Part shown: piece after piece, positions 18,182 to 26,834 of the stretch
How the letters are laid out: each line of letters begins with the position of its first letter
Numbering within the stretch: position 1 is the stretch's first letter
NCBI GenBank assembly: GCA_902464635.1
Contig: CABQKC010000001.1
Coordinates: 44,023 to 108,022 of the forward strand
DNA length: 64,000 bases
Reading direction: 5' to 3'
Source of the DNA: an uncultured Caryophanales bacterium
GTDB lineage: Bacteria; Bacillota_I; Bacilli_A; RFN20; CAG-826
Notes under the pieces: generated by a model
Told to the model about the DNA's origin: nothing
Seen by the model: the letters and a program-made list of their open reading frames with translations, nothing else
The model's database searches: none
Translations under genes and position numbers: made by a program

Positions 18182-20566
18182 ATGAATTCAAATAAAAAGA
18201 TATTAATTAGTGGGGTTTGCCTAGGCTTATTTACTTGTCTAGTCGCCCTTTCATTTCCCTTATTAAACCAATCTACCTATTTATTAGGAGGTGGATTTGA
18301 TATTAATTCAAATGCCTGTGTTACTCCTAGTGGATATGTTGAATTAGACGAAGCCTTAAAAGATGCAAGCAAAAGGATTAACTTTACTGATACAAGCAAG
18401 TCCTATACCGATAGCGTGACTACTAAAACGTTTGGGACGGTAAGTAGGATCAATGTCGGAGGTGATGGGAAAGATGATATTTTTGTTGAAAGAGTGAACC
18501 CATATAGTCGAATTAGAAGTGGATTATATGTTTATTCTATTAGTCATTCATCATCTATTTCCATTGGAAGTATCCTTGGATTTGAAGGAAATATTACTTC
18601 TTATAAAGGTTGTATTGAATTAACTAATGCGACTTATGAAGTTTTATCTAATAAAAATTCAACTGGATTAGTTGAACCTAGGTTAATAACTGCTAACGAA
18701 ATATCTTCGTTTAGTTATCTAGATCAAGGGGCTAGAGTTAGATTAGATAATTGTTCTTTTTCTAGTTTATCTTCCTCTAATGTTACTAAGCATACCTCTT
18801 CAATTAGGGGTTATTTAACACAGGGGTCCACTAAATTCCAAATAAAGATAAATTCTAGGAATATGACTAATACAAATGGAATTGCTTCCTATTTATCTTC
18901 CTTGACATCTTCTTTTACGGTTTTAGGAAACATTACTTCTGATTCGGGGGTATATAAAATCGATATAGGAAGTAAAGATGACATCATTACTTCTAGTCAT
19001 GAACATACTTATACATATAATTTCGATTCTACTTCACATTGGCTTACTTGTAGCTGTGGGGTTAGCAAAGAAAAAGAAGCCCATGTATCTAGTGACTGGA
19101 TAATTAAAAAAGAACCAACTGCATTTGAAGAAGGCTCTAAATATAAAGAATGTAATATATGTAAATATGTTTTGGAGACTGTTTCTATCCCTGAATTAGA
19201 ATCATCTACTTTTAATATTGATATATTTGCCTTAAATGATACTCATGGGACGGTTAAGGATAATTCTAGCGCGGCTGGAATCGAAAAGACTTCTACCTAT
19301 ATTAAGAATATAAAGAAATCCAATCCAAACACATTTGTCCTTTCTAGTGGCGATATGTGGCAGGGGTCTATGTATTCGAATAATACTAAAGGCAAATTGA
19401 TGAGCGAATACCTTAATGAAATAGGCTGTGTTTCTATGACTATCGGCAATCATGAATTTGATTGGGGAGAAGAATATATTTCATCGAATAGGGCTATATC
19501 TAATTTTCCTACTTTAGGAATTAATATAATCGATAAGAACACGAATAAAAGGGCAAACTATGTGGATGCTTCGACTACTTATACGGTCAATAACATCAAA
19601 TTCGGTATCATCGGGGCGATTGGAGATTGCTATTCTTCTATCTCTGGTTCGAAGGTGAAAGATGTTACTTTCAAGGTTGGAAATGAATTAGCAACCCTAG
19701 TTAAAAACGAATCAGTAAGATTACGTAATGAAGAGAAATGCGATTTCATCATTTATTCAATACATGGTCCAACTAAAGATTATCAAGATGAATTATCTAG
19801 TGGGGGTTATGTCGATTTGGTATTTGAAGGACATAGCCATGAACAATATGTTAATAAAGATAGCTATGGCATATATCATCTTCAAGGCTATGGATATAAT
19901 AAATCCATATCCCATGTATCTTTAGCAGTTGATCCTTCTAGCAAGGCTATTTCAATTAGCAAAGCCGAATCAATTGCTACAACTACATTCCTAAAACTAG
20001 AAAATGATCATAATGTCACTTCTATTATCGATAAATATATGCCCATTATTGGTAATCCAGATGAAGTAATTGGATATAATTCATCTCTAAGGTCTTCTTC
20101 CTATTTAGCGGATTTAGTATCTAGTCTATACCTTCAAGAAGGATTAACTAAATGGGGTGATAACTATGATATTGCCCTTGCAGGAGGGTATATATCTACT
20201 AGAGACCCTTTTAAATTAGTAGCAGGAGATGTTACTAGGTCTGCTATATATAATTTATTGCCATTTGATAACGCGTTGACTTTATGTAAGGCAAGTGGGT
20301 ATTTCATTAACAAGTGTTATGTAAATACAACTAATTCTAATTACCACATGACTTATAATACGTCTAAGGGATATTCTGCTTCCTATTCATATTCTTCTAG
20401 TAAGACTTATTATCTATTAATAGATACATTTGGATATGATTATTATGTATATGGAAAAGGATATAATTCTTCTTATAACCTAGAACTAATTGCTTCTCTT
20501 TCTGAAACTAGATATGCGCGAGATATGATGGTTGATTATGTTAGGAATGGTGGATTAGCTTCTTAG
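18182..20566 (+). CDS. secreted 5'-nucleotidase / metallophosphatase
   Basis: A 794-aa exported enzyme that probably hydrolyses nucleotides outside the cell. After a signal peptide (about 1-30) there is an OB-fold-like region (about 75-275), as in Bacillus YhcR, then a Cys/His module (HEHTYTYNF, CSCG, CNIC, about 276-340). The calcineurin-like domain begins at about 345 with ALNDTHGT, SGDMWQG, GNHEFDWG and FEGHSHEQ, a complete dimetal set. The C-terminal 5'-nucleotidase domain carries LAGGYISTRDPF and LLPFDNAL. No anchor is seen at the C-terminus, so it may be released. It starts 6 bases after a -10 box without a ribosome site. The segments are clear; substrate range is inferred. Confidence 0.88.
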   Translation: MNSNKKILISGVCLGLFTCLVALSFPLLNQSTYLLGGGFDINSNACVTPSGYVELDEALKDASKRINFTDTSKSYTDSVTTKTFGTVSRINVGGDGKDDIFVERVNPYSRIRSGLYVYSISHSSSISIGSILGFEGNITSYKGCIELTNATYEVLSNKNSTGLVEPRLITANEISSFSYLDQGARVRLDNCSFSSLSSSNVTKHTSSIRGYLTQGSTKFQIKINSRNMTNTNGIASYLSSLTSSFTVLGNITSDSGVYKIDIGSKDDIITSSHEHTYTYNFDSTSHWLTCSCGVSKEKEAHVSSDWIIKKEPTAFEEGSKYKECNICKYVLETVSIPELESSTFNIDIFALNDTHGTVKDNSSAAGIEKTSTYIKNIKKSNPNTFVLSSGDMWQGSMYSNNTKGKLMSEYLNEIGCVSMTIGNHEFDWGEEYISSNRAISNFPTLGINIIDKNTNKRANYVDASTTYTVNNIKFGIIGAIGDCYSSISGSKVKDVTFKVGNELATLVKNESVRLRNEEKCDFIIYSIHGPTKDYQDELSSGGYVDLVFEGHSHEQYVNKDSYGIYHLQGYGYNKSISHVSLAVDPSSKAISISKAESIATTTFLKLENDHNVTSIIDKYMPIIGNPDEVIGYNSSLRSSSYLADLVSSLYLQEGLTKWGDNYDIALAGGYISTRDPFKLVAGDVTRSAIYNLLPFDNALTLCKASGYFINKCYVNTTNSNYHMTYNTSKGYSASYSYSSSKTYYLLIDTFGYDYYVYGKGYNSSYNLELIASLSETRYARDMMVDYVRNGGLAS

Positions 20567-20591
20567 AAAACCTACATAAAGTAGAAATAAC

Positions 20592-20620
20592 TTTAAAAAT
20601 GAGCAAAGCTTGTTTATAAT
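20592..20620 (+). promoter_or_regulatory. promoter of tRNA-Leu
   Basis: TTTAAA at 20592-20597 and a perfect TATAAT at 20615-20620 are separated by 17 bases; the tRNA starts 12 bases after the -10 box. Confidence 0.65.
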
Positions 20621-20631
20621 CTACAAGCGCT

Positions 20632-20716
20632 GGGCCTATGGCGGAACTGGTAGACGCGTTAGACTTAGGATCTAATGAGGAGACTCGTACAGGTTCAAGT
20701 CCTGCTAGGCCCACCA
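20632..20716 (+). tRNA. trnL: tRNA-Leu (anticodon UAG)
   Basis: An 85-base tRNA with acceptor stem GGGCCTA/TAGGCCC, discriminator A and an encoded CCA end. The anticodon stem TTAGA/TCTAA encloses CTTAGGA with anticodon TAG at 20666-20668. The long variable arm and GGTTCAAGTCC T-arm are those of a type II leucine tRNA. Confidence 0.97.
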
Positions 20717-20730
20717 ATATAAATCAACTC

Positions 20731-20752
20731 GCACCAGAAATGGTGCTTTTTT
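20731..20752 (+). terminator. intrinsic terminator after tRNA-Leu
   Basis: GCACCA-GAAA-TGGTGC, a perfect 6-bp stem with GAAA loop, followed by TTTTTT. Confidence 0.9.
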
Positions 20753-20898
20753 AATAAAAATGTAGAAAAATAGAAGAAAAATACGTTTAGAAAAATTTAC
20801 CGAAAAAAATTTAGGTAAAATAAATTTAGGTAAATTGAATAGATAGGCATTTCATTGATTACTAGGCTTAAAATAAAAAGTCTATGAAGGCAAATTAT

Positions 20899-21156
20899 TT
20901 ATAATGCATCTATATTCTTTGTATATGGCTTTTTCTTGGAATAGTCTTCTTTTCTAGCTTTTGCAATAGTTTCTCCGTAACCAGGGATAGAAGCCAAAGA
21001 TAAAGTTTCTTGAATATTATTCCATTCATCTTCGGATATCACGACGAAATTACTTCCAAAAGAATTAACTACAAGCAAAGGGGCTGCTGATTCTTTTAAA
21101 CGATCCGCAAGAGAAAACATATCTTTTCTAACTTCATTGATATCAATTGTTTGCAT
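20899..21156 (-). CDS. Phd/YefM-family antitoxin, no toxin partner seen
   Basis: An 85-aa protein with the Phd/YefM N-terminal DNA-binding dimer fold: MQTIDINEVRKDMFSLADRL, then VVNSFGSNFVVISEDEWNNIQETL. In such systems the antitoxin represses its own promoter and its C-terminal tail blocks a RelE/YoeB or Doc toxin. The tail here (GYGETIAKARKEDYSKKKPYTK) is of toxin-binding type. AGGAGG lies 7 bases before the start. No toxin gene is found in the 146 bases downstream or upstream, so it appears solitary and may protect against incoming toxins. Confidence 0.85.
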   Translation of the reverse strand: MQTIDINEVRKDMFSLADRLKESAAPLLVVNSFGSNFVVISEDEWNNIQETLSLASIPGYGETIAKARKEDYSKKKPYTKNIDAL

Positions 21157-21331
21157 ACAGTTACCTCCTAATATATGGGTGGATGCATATTTATATTGTG
21201 TGTTTCGTTGTACGGCTATTCAAGGTTAACCCGCTTATTATTTACGTATATGTAGTATTTTAAACTAAATCCTGAATTTAGAATCTGCTTTAAGTTTAAT
21301 AATATTATTGTAGTAAAATACAAATATTACA

Positions 21332-21359
21332 TTGATAACGTACCAAAACTAACTATAAT
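21332..21359 (+). promoter_or_regulatory. promoter of a leaderless gene pair
   Basis: TTGATA at 21332-21337 and TATAAT at 21354-21359 are separated by 16 bases. The ATG of the next gene begins 6 bases later, with no ribosome site, so the mRNA should start at the start codon. Confidence 0.75.
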
Positions 21360-21365
21360 TTAATT

Positions 21366-22022
21366 ATGGATAGAATAACAATATTTCACGGAAGCGATCA
21401 TGTAATTGAAAAACCATTGTTTGGAAGGGGCAATCTATATAATGATTATGGCCAAGCCTTTTACTGCACTTTAGTTTTAGATATGGCTAAGGAGTGGGCT
21501 AATAAATTAACAACTTCTGGCTATGTAAATAAATATAAATTCGATGGAAGAAATTTAAAGATTCTAGATCTGACTATGGAAAACTATAGTGTTCTTAATT
21601 GGATTGCAGTTTTAATGCATCATAGGAATATCTCTATGGCCCAACGTACTCTTTATAAAAGACGTCTAGAATTCCTTGAAAAGAACTTTTATATCGATAT
21701 TAAGCAATATGATGTTGTTATAGGTTATAGAGCAGATGATGCCTATTTTAAATTCCCGCTATTTTTTCTTCAAAATGAATTATCTATTGAACGTTTGGAA
21801 GAAATTTATAAATTAGGAAATTTAGGAAAACAAATTGCCCTTGTCAGCGAGAAAGCATTTTCTAGGCTTAAATTTGTTGAATCGATTGAAGTGGAATCGA
21901 TATTCCATGAAAGATATGTGACAAGAAAAAACAAAGCAGATATTAGATTTGAAGAAATTAGAATCGAAGAATTAAATAATGATAAACCTAAGATTGAGGA
22001 TTTAATGAAGCAATATGATTAA
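21366..22022 (+). CDS. DUF3990 protein, probable ADP-ribosyltransferase-like toxin
   Basis: A 218-aa protein with DUF3990 features: ITIFHGSDHVIEKPLFGRGNLYNDYGQAFYCT at the N-terminus, EWANK and VNKYKFD, and YDVVIGYRADDAYFKF in the middle. The opening (HGS..., GxGFYxT-like) resembles the NAD-binding core of ADP-ribosyltransferase folds. DUF3990 proteins are often found in two-gene modules suspected to be toxin-antitoxin systems. It overlaps the following HTH gene by 8 bases. A strong promoter sits directly before the ATG. Toxin role is inference; the family match is fairly sure. Confidence 0.7.
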   Translation: MDRITIFHGSDHVIEKPLFGRGNLYNDYGQAFYCTLVLDMAKEWANKLTTSGYVNKYKFDGRNLKILDLTMENYSVLNWIAVLMHHRNISMAQRTLYKRRLEFLEKNFYIDIKQYDVVIGYRADDAYFKFPLFFLQNELSIERLEEIYKLGNLGKQIALVSEKAFSRLKFVESIEVESIFHERYVTRKNKADIRFEEIRIEELNNDKPKIEDLMKQYD

Positions 22023-23118
22023 TGTTAACGATCTATCAAAAATAAGTTCATTACTGTCTTCTTTGTTTTTCTATGGTTTTTCTTCTGGATATTCTTCAAA
22101 AACAATTGAAGAGAAGATTTTAAAAAGTGAATTTATAAATGGATTAGAAAAAGGGGATGCCTCTTGTCTATGTAGAGGTAACTTAGAATCGATAGTAGGG
22201 GATATTTTTAAAGTTTCTATACCTAATGATGAAATAATAAAAACAAACCCATTATCTTTATGGCTTGGTGAAATTTATACCAGATTATTCTTTACATTTA
22301 ACAAAAGTTTTTCTTTCATTTTTCTTTATTTGCCTTTGTCGGAAGCTGAAAAGATATATCCTCTTTATCATGAAATAGATTTTTCTCAGGTTATTGATTA
22401 TTTTGCCAAATTAACTAAGCAAGAAACTATATTGACTTTACTCCTAAAGAAACATAAATTGAGCGCACGTGAATTAAGTGTTCTTACTGGTGTTAATTAC
22501 AATACAATCGTTAGTTATACTAGGGATAATGATGTTATATATAATGCAAAGTTTGATTCTATTTTTAAAATAAGCCAAATATTAGATGTGAATATTAATA
22601 TATTTGCTAAATCGATTAATAATTTTACTAGCAGCGGGATGTTTGATTTTGATAAAACTAATCAAAAATACAGGAGTTATTTAGGCTTGATGTTTGCTTC
22701 TTATTTTTCTAGTGAAGTAGCAACCCGTAAATATGAATATAACGAAAAAGAAAACATATTTGTTTTTAATGAAAAAGTAATAAAAGTATTATTGACTAGC
22801 ATTTCTTCTAGTAGAGAAAACTCAAGCAAAGAAAATCGTGAAATAGACAAGCTTGTTGGGGATTATTCTAACATGATTCCATTAGAAAAAAGGAAGGACC
22901 ATATATTGATTATCTTTGAATATAATCAAATAAGTTTAGATCCAAAGCCTTATTTATATCTAACTAGAAAATACGGATTTGAAAAGATATTTATCATAAA
23001 TAGCGAGAATGTTTTATGTGTTGATGATAAATACTGGACTAGAAATATTTTAGAAACCCTAAATAATGCGGCGATAAATAACGCGAAAAGAATGATTGCT
23101 GGGGATTTTGCAGTTTAA
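22015..23118 (+). CDS. HTH-containing protein paired with DUF3990 gene
   Basis: A 367-aa protein of unrecognised family. Residues about 140-200 form an XRE-like helix-turn-helix (KKHKLSARELSVLTGVNYNTIVSYTRD, then a FDSIFKISQILDVNINIF tail). The N-terminal 130 aa are aromatic and Leu-rich; the C-terminal part (ILIIFEYNQISLDPKPYLYLTRKYGFEKIFII) looks like an alpha/beta core. The 8-base overlap with the DUF3990 gene implies translational coupling and fixed stoichiometry, as expected for an antitoxin and autorepressor. That role is inferred from position and the HTH only. Confidence 0.6.
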   Translation: MINVNDLSKISSLLSSLFFYGFSSGYSSKTIEEKILKSEFINGLEKGDASCLCRGNLESIVGDIFKVSIPNDEIIKTNPLSLWLGEIYTRLFFTFNKSFSFIFLYLPLSEAEKIYPLYHEIDFSQVIDYFAKLTKQETILTLLLKKHKLSARELSVLTGVNYNTIVSYTRDNDVIYNAKFDSIFKISQILDVNINIFAKSINNFTSSGMFDFDKTNQKYRSYLGLMFASYFSSEVATRKYEYNEKENIFVFNEKVIKVLLTSISSSRENSSKENREIDKLVGDYSNMIPLEKRKDHILIIFEYNQISLDPKPYLYLTRKYGFEKIFIINSENVLCVDDKYWTRNILETLNNAAINNAKRMIAGDFAV

Positions 23119-23173
23119 GCGCATTAGAAGGTATTGTTTGAGACTGAATTGATTTCAAGAAGTATCAAATACT

Positions 23174-23205
23174 TTGGTGCATTTTGGTGCAAATTTTGGT
23201 GCAAA
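23174..23205 (+). repeat. TTGGTGCA triple-repeat, copy 1
   Basis: Three TTGGTGCA words start 10 and 12 bases apart (23174, 23184, 23196). The same 32 bases recur at 23266 and 24770. Confidence 0.95.
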
Positions 23206-23262
23206 CACCTTTGCGAATATTAAAATCAAGGCTAGTTATCGACAGAAAATACCATTTATATA

Positions 23263-23305
23263 TAGTTGGTGCATTTTGGTGCAAATTTTGGTGCAAATGG
23301 TTTTC
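23263..23305 (+). repeat. TTGGTGCA triple-repeat, copy 2 (43-bp direct repeat, left)
   Basis: This 43-base stretch, beginning TAGTTGGTGC and ending TGGTTTTC, is repeated without change at 24767-24809. It lies just upstream of the -10 region (TATTATAAAT near 23314) of the AlbA_2 gene, so it could be an operator array. Confidence 0.95.
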
Positions 23306-23344
23306 ATAAGTGTTATTATAAATGCACTTGGAGAATGCGTTACC

Positions 23345-24769
23345 ATGGCAATACCTGCAAACATTAAAACTATTTTAGATAACAATATCGTCGAAGGTGT
23401 AAGAGTTGAATTAAAAGAAGGGTGGAATCCGGAAACAATAATGCACACCATTTGTGCTTTCGCCAACGATATTGATAATTTTTATGGCGGGTATGTAATT
23501 ATAGGAATCGACGATAATAGAAATGTCTTAGGCTTCGATGCTGCAAAATTCGATTTATTGCAAAAGGAAGTTGTTAGGTATTGCAAAAAATGTATAGAGC
23601 CTTCTTATATACCTGTTATTGATTTATTAGATTGCGAAGGCAAAAAAGTAGCTGTTTTATGGTGCCCTGCCGGCAATAATAGACCATATAGATGTTACGA
23701 AAAGGTCTATAAAGAGAAGAAAGACACCAAATATTTAACTTATATTAGAAAGGGGTCTTTGACTCTTGCGGCTTCTAGGGATGAAGAAATTGAACTTCAA
23801 AACATCGGTGGTTTTGAACCTTTCGATGATCGAATTAACTATCATTTTGGACTTGATGTAATAGATAGGGGTCTTGTCGAAGAATATTTAAAATTAGCAA
23901 AATCGTCTTTGATAAACGGCCTTGATGAAAGGTCCATTGAAGATATCCTTTTGGACTTAAAAGCCGCTGGTGGTCCAAAAGAGGATTATCATCCAAAAAA
24001 TATAGCGTTACTAATGTTTACTAAAAAACCAAGTAATTTTATACCATATTCATATATTGAATTGACAATCATCAAAAATAATATAGGGGATGAAATAGTA
24101 GAAAAAACTTTCGATTCGGCTTTGTTTAAACAATATTCGGATTGTATGGATTTTATTAAAACAAGTATCATTCAGAAGAAAACTGTTAAGATAGAAGGAA
24201 AGTATAAGTCGAAGACGGTTTATAATTACTCGTTTGAAGCGTTAGAAGAAATAGTTTCCAACGCTATACTTCATAAATCTTATCAAATAAATGAACCCGT
24301 AAGTATTAGGGTGGAAAAAGATAGAATAGAAGTAACAAGCATTCCTGGTTTTGATAGAACTATTAGCGATGCATCGATTAAGGAATTAAAGCCAAGATCA
24401 AAAAGATATCAATCTCGTAGAATTGCTGAATTTTTAAAGGAAATCAACATTGTAGAAGCGAAGAATACCGGATATCCAACTATTTTACAAAGTACTTTAG
24501 ATAACGATTCTCCTTTGCCGGTTATAGACACAAACAAAGAAAGGGATTACGTTACTATAATTGTTCCAATCAATAAGCATTTTTATGATGAAAATTTGCC
24601 TTTGAAAGAAAGAATAATCAACGCTTTAAACAGTTCACCTATGACCAAAACTGAACTTTGTCGTTTTTTAGGTTATGCAAGGGTGGTGAATTCTGTTTCA
24701 AATCAATTACGGAATTTAATTGATGAAAATTACGTTGTAGTAACTAATAAAAGATACTACTTAAAGTAG
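23345..24769 (+). CDS. AlbA_2 (Schlafen-like) ATP-binding protein with winged helix
   Basis: A 474-aa protein. The start at 23345 (MAIPANIK) is preferred: GGAG lies 11 bases upstream, while the frame open further upstream only translates repeat DNA. Residues about 15-130 form an AlbA_2/divergent AAA_4 domain (RVELKEGW, FANDIDNFYGGYVIIGIDD). A GHKL-type ATPase segment follows at about 295-345 (EALEEIVSNAILHKSY), and the last 60 residues form a winged helix (MTKTELCRFLGYARVVNSVSNQL). Such proteins are usually annotated as ATP-dependent transcription factors and occur widely in mobile DNA. Its TAG stop is the first three bases of the downstream 43-bp repeat. Autoregulation through TTGGTGCA arrays is inferred. 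Confidence 0.85.
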   Translation: MAIPANIKTILDNNIVEGVRVELKEGWNPETIMHTICAFANDIDNFYGGYVIIGIDDNRNVLGFDAAKFDLLQKEVVRYCKKCIEPSYIPVIDLLDCEGKKVAVLWCPAGNNRPYRCYEKVYKEKKDTKYLTYIRKGSLTLAASRDEEIELQNIGGFEPFDDRINYHFGLDVIDRGLVEEYLKLAKSSLINGLDERSIEDILLDLKAAGGPKEDYHPKNIALLMFTKKPSNFIPYSYIELTIIKNNIGDEIVEKTFDSALFKQYSDCMDFIKTSIIQKKTVKIEGKYKSKTVYNYSFEALEEIVSNAILHKSYQINEPVSIRVEKDRIEVTSIPGFDRTISDASIKELKPRSKRYQSRRIAEFLKEINIVEAKNTGYPTILQSTLDNDSPLPVIDTNKERDYVTIIVPINKHFYDENLPLKERIINALNSSPMTKTELCRFLGYARVVNSVSNQLRNLIDENYVVVTNKRYYLK

Positions 24770-24809
24770 TTGGTGCATTTTGGTGCAAATTTTGGTGCAA
24801 ATGGTTTTC
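24767..24809 (+). repeat. TTGGTGCA triple-repeat, copy 3 (43-bp direct repeat, right)
   Basis: Exact copy of 23263-23305, starting on the stop codon of the AlbA_2 gene. Together the two copies bracket the gene as a 1.5-kb cassette. Confidence 0.95.
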
Positions 24810-24932
24810 TATAAACTCTATTAAAACAGTTGAAAAATAATAAAAACCATTTGGGAGAAGAGGTTTCTTTAAGTCTACGTTTCTACATCTTAATCAATTA
24901 GTCCCTATTTTTGTTTATGCTATTTTGAATAA

Positions 24933-24960
24933 TTGTCTAGCTTATAACATTGAGTAAAAT
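24933..24960 (+). promoter_or_regulatory. promoter of small lipoprotein gene
   Basis: TTGTCT at 24933-24938 and TAAAAT at 24955-24960 with a 16-base spacer, 33 bases before the ATG at 24994. Confidence 0.45.
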
Positions 24961-24993
24961 ATATAAAGGTAATGTTTGGAGGTTATTAATAAC

Positions 24994-25614
24994 ATGTTCA
25001 AAAAGATATTATCAATAATTGCCTGTGCTACAACATTAGGTATTGCCTGCACTGGTTTAGCTAGCTGTGATGATGAAGAAGAAATAATAAGCCAACAAGG
25101 CCACGATTCTACTAAATGGTTTACTGATGAAGAATTATCTAAAGTAGGGCTAGGGGGATTAACTGCCCCGACTGGTCTAACTGGAGAAATGAGTTCAAGC
25201 GATGTTTGGTTTAATAACGGATATTCCTTTTCTCAGCCTTGCCCAGATGAAGATACATTTCATTTAAATGCCGAGACATATTTTACATATTTCAATACTT
25301 ATTATGATGGTAAGTTTGGAAAACCAGATATTGAAAAACTAGGTATCCAAACAAATGAAAGCTGGTACGTCATTAAGCAAAAAGCCTCCTTATCCGATTA
25401 TTATAATGATAACCCAAGTGCCCTTTATAAATTCTATTATGCAAGGAATACAACAGACTTGGATAATGGTTATTTTGTTAAAGGATCAGTTTGGTCTTTC
25501 GAGATTCGTTATGAATTCGATACGACTTCTAATAAATATCTATTCAAGATGTTTATCGAAAGCGCCGACACGAACCATAGCGGGAATTATACGAATTACT
25601 ATAGGATTAAATAA
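24994..25614 (+). CDS. small lipoprotein of unknown function
   Basis: A 206-aa predicted lipoprotein. The ATG at 24994 is chosen because GGAGG at 24978-24982 would lie inside the frame if translation began further upstream. The signal peptide MFKKILSIIACATTLGIACTGLASC ends in a LASC lipobox at C25. The mature part begins DDEEEIISQQ and is rich in Asn, Tyr and Phe, with strand-turn patterns (SVWSFEIRYEFDTTSNKYLFKMFIE). I do not recognise a family. It has its own promoter and terminator. Confidence 0.75.
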   Translation: MFKKILSIIACATTLGIACTGLASCDDEEEIISQQGHDSTKWFTDEELSKVGLGGLTAPTGLTGEMSSSDVWFNNGYSFSQPCPDEDTFHLNAETYFTYFNTYYDGKFGKPDIEKLGIQTNESWYVIKQKASLSDYYNDNPSALYKFYYARNTTDLDNGYFVKGSVWSFEIRYEFDTTSNKYLFKMFIESADTNHSGNYTNYYRIK

Positions 25615-25642
25615 GGTAACTCGTTTTAGAAAGCATCAAATT

Positions 25643-25664
25643 GCCCTGGGAAACTGGGGCTTTT
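25643..25664 (+). terminator. intrinsic terminator after lipoprotein gene
   Basis: GCCCTGG-GAAA-CTGGGGC (7 bp, two G-U pairs) followed by TTTT. The same stem design recurs at 26725. Confidence 0.8.
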
Positions 25665-25693
25665 CGTTACTTGTTTCCCCAATATTTATTCAG

Positions 25694-25722
25694 TTTACCA
25701 ATATTGATATTCGATGTATAAA
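25694..25722 (+). promoter_or_regulatory. promoter with inverted repeats, AbiEi-like gene
   Basis: TTTACC (25694-25699), 17 bases, TATAAA (25717-25722). The spacer holds AATATTGATATT, an inverted repeat, and GTATA...TATAC spans the -10 box, consistent with self-repression by an AbiEi-type antitoxin. Confidence 0.6.
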
Positions 25723-25748
25723 AAGGTATACTTTTTTAGGAGGCGTTT

Positions 25749-26375
25749 ATGTTTGTTGAGGAAATTAAAGGAAAATTTAACGTTGGAGAACCAATTTTTG
25801 CTAAAGACATTCTTTCTTTGTTTCCAAAATATACAAAAGCTTATGTTTTTCGTCTTATTAAGGATGCTGAGAAAAGTGGGGATTTAATAAGATTTTCCAG
25901 AGGGGTATACTTTATTCCCAAAGAAACTTTTTTCGGGTTGTCTACTTTGGTTTCGTCTGATGTTGCTGATAGTAAATATATAAGCAATGGCAAAGATGTT
26001 TATGGCATCTATTCTGGTTTGTCGTTATTAAATCGATTTTCTATTTCTAGCCAAGTTCCAAATGTAATTGAAATTATTACTAACAACGAGGCAACTAGAA
26101 AAAGGATAGTCAATATCGACGGGATGAAATTTGCTCTTAGGAAATCGCGTTTTGAAATTACAAAGAACAATTATGGCTATTATGAAGTACTGCAATTGTT
26201 CTTAGAACTTGGTTTCAATCCAAAATTCAATGATTTTTCTAGGATGAAAATTAAAGAATATATCAATGAAAACAAGTTAAATAAAGGGGAGTTACTAAAG
26301 CTGGCGATGAAATTTCCGGCTCAATCTTTGAAGAATTTAATTAGCAGTGGAGTTCTCGATACTTTGAACAAATAA
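25749..26375 (+). CDS. AbiEi/DUF6088-family antitoxin-like regulator
   Basis: A 208-aa protein with an N-terminal winged helix (FAKDILSLFPKYTKAYVFRLIKDAEKSGDLIRFSRGVYFIPKE) and the following AbiEi core (YGIYSGLSLLNRFSISSQVPNVIEIITNNEATRKRIVNIDGMKFALRKSR). In type IV AbiE systems this protein represses the operon and neutralises the AbiEii nucleotidyltransferase toxin. No AbiEii gene follows; the next gene is a HigA-like protein. AGGAGG precedes the ATG. Solitary DUF6088 proteins are common; its partner, if any, is not here. Confidence 0.8.
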   Translation: MFVEEIKGKFNVGEPIFAKDILSLFPKYTKAYVFRLIKDAEKSGDLIRFSRGVYFIPKETFFGLSTLVSSDVADSKYISNGKDVYGIYSGLSLLNRFSISSQVPNVIEIITNNEATRKRIVNIDGMKFALRKSRFEITKNNYGYYEVLQLFLELGFNPKFNDFSRMKIKEYINENKLNKGELLKLAMKFPAQSLKNLISSGVLDTLNK

Positions 26376-26444
26376 CCTTGAGGATTATTTTGTGATAAGG
26401 CTCCAAAGACTTATGTTATTAAAATGCCAGAAAGGAGGCATCTT

Positions 26445-26684
26445 ATGAAGATAGAAACACCTAGTATTGGGGAGATATTAAAAGAAGAGTTCATGATTCC
26501 TCTTAGCATTTCTTCATGTGAACTTGCTAAAAATATAGATATACCTTTTTCTCTGGTAGATGCCATTTTATTTAATCAGAGGAAAATTACTCCTGGTGTT
26601 TCTGCGAAACTAGGCAAATATTTTAATGTTAGCCAAGACTATTTCTTAAATTTACAACACGATATAGATAATAGAAGCGAATAG
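26445..26684 (+). CDS. HigA/XRE-family antitoxin, no HigB partner seen
   Basis: A 79-aa HTH protein. Start at 26445 is set by AAAGGAGG ending 6 bases upstream. The sequence follows HigA/VapI: TPSIGEILKEEFMIPLSISSCELAKNIDIPFSLVDAILFNQRKITPGVSAKLGKYFNVSQDYFLNLQHDID. HigA normally binds HigB mRNA interferase and represses the operon; higB usually lies just upstream. Here only 69 bases separate this gene from the AbiEi-like gene, with no HigB frame. Terminator at 26725. Confidence 0.88.
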   Translation: MKIETPSIGEILKEEFMIPLSISSCELAKNIDIPFSLVDAILFNQRKITPGVSAKLGKYFNVSQDYFLNLQHDIDNRSE

Positions 26685-26724
26685 AGAAACTAAGGATTTT
26701 GTCTTTTGGTTTCTAATTTGATTT

Positions 26725-26747
26725 GCCCTGGGAAGCCAGGGCTTTTT
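26725..26747 (+). terminator. intrinsic terminator after higA-like gene
   Basis: GCCCTGG-GAAG-CCAGGGC, a perfect 7-bp stem, then TTTTT. Confidence 0.9.
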
Positions 26748-26773
26748 AACAAAATCACCATATACAAAAAATC

Positions 26774-26808
26774 TAATTGCAAGTTTTATGGCGAAAAACT
26801 TGCAATTA
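26774..26808 (+). promoter_or_regulatory. 14-bp inverted repeat upstream of fic
   Basis: TAATTGCAAGTTTT and AAAACTTGCAATTA are perfect inverted arms around a 7-base loop. The right arm contains TTGCAA (26800-26805), a plausible -35 box 17 bases before TAATAT (26823-26828), so a protein bound here could block the promoter. Confidence 0.65.
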
Positions 26809-26834
26809 AAATTCCTTTTCAATAATATATTCAT

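Noticed and set aside
23174..23344. N-terminal extension of the AlbA_2 protein
   Set aside because: The upstream open frame only translates the TTGGTGCA arrays and promoter, starts with TTG and lacks a ribosome site; the ATG at 23345 is better.
26376..26444. HigB toxin remnant before the higA-like gene
   Set aside because: A short frame (DKAPKTYVIKMPERRHL) runs into the gene, but nothing resembling HigB catalytic residues is seen.
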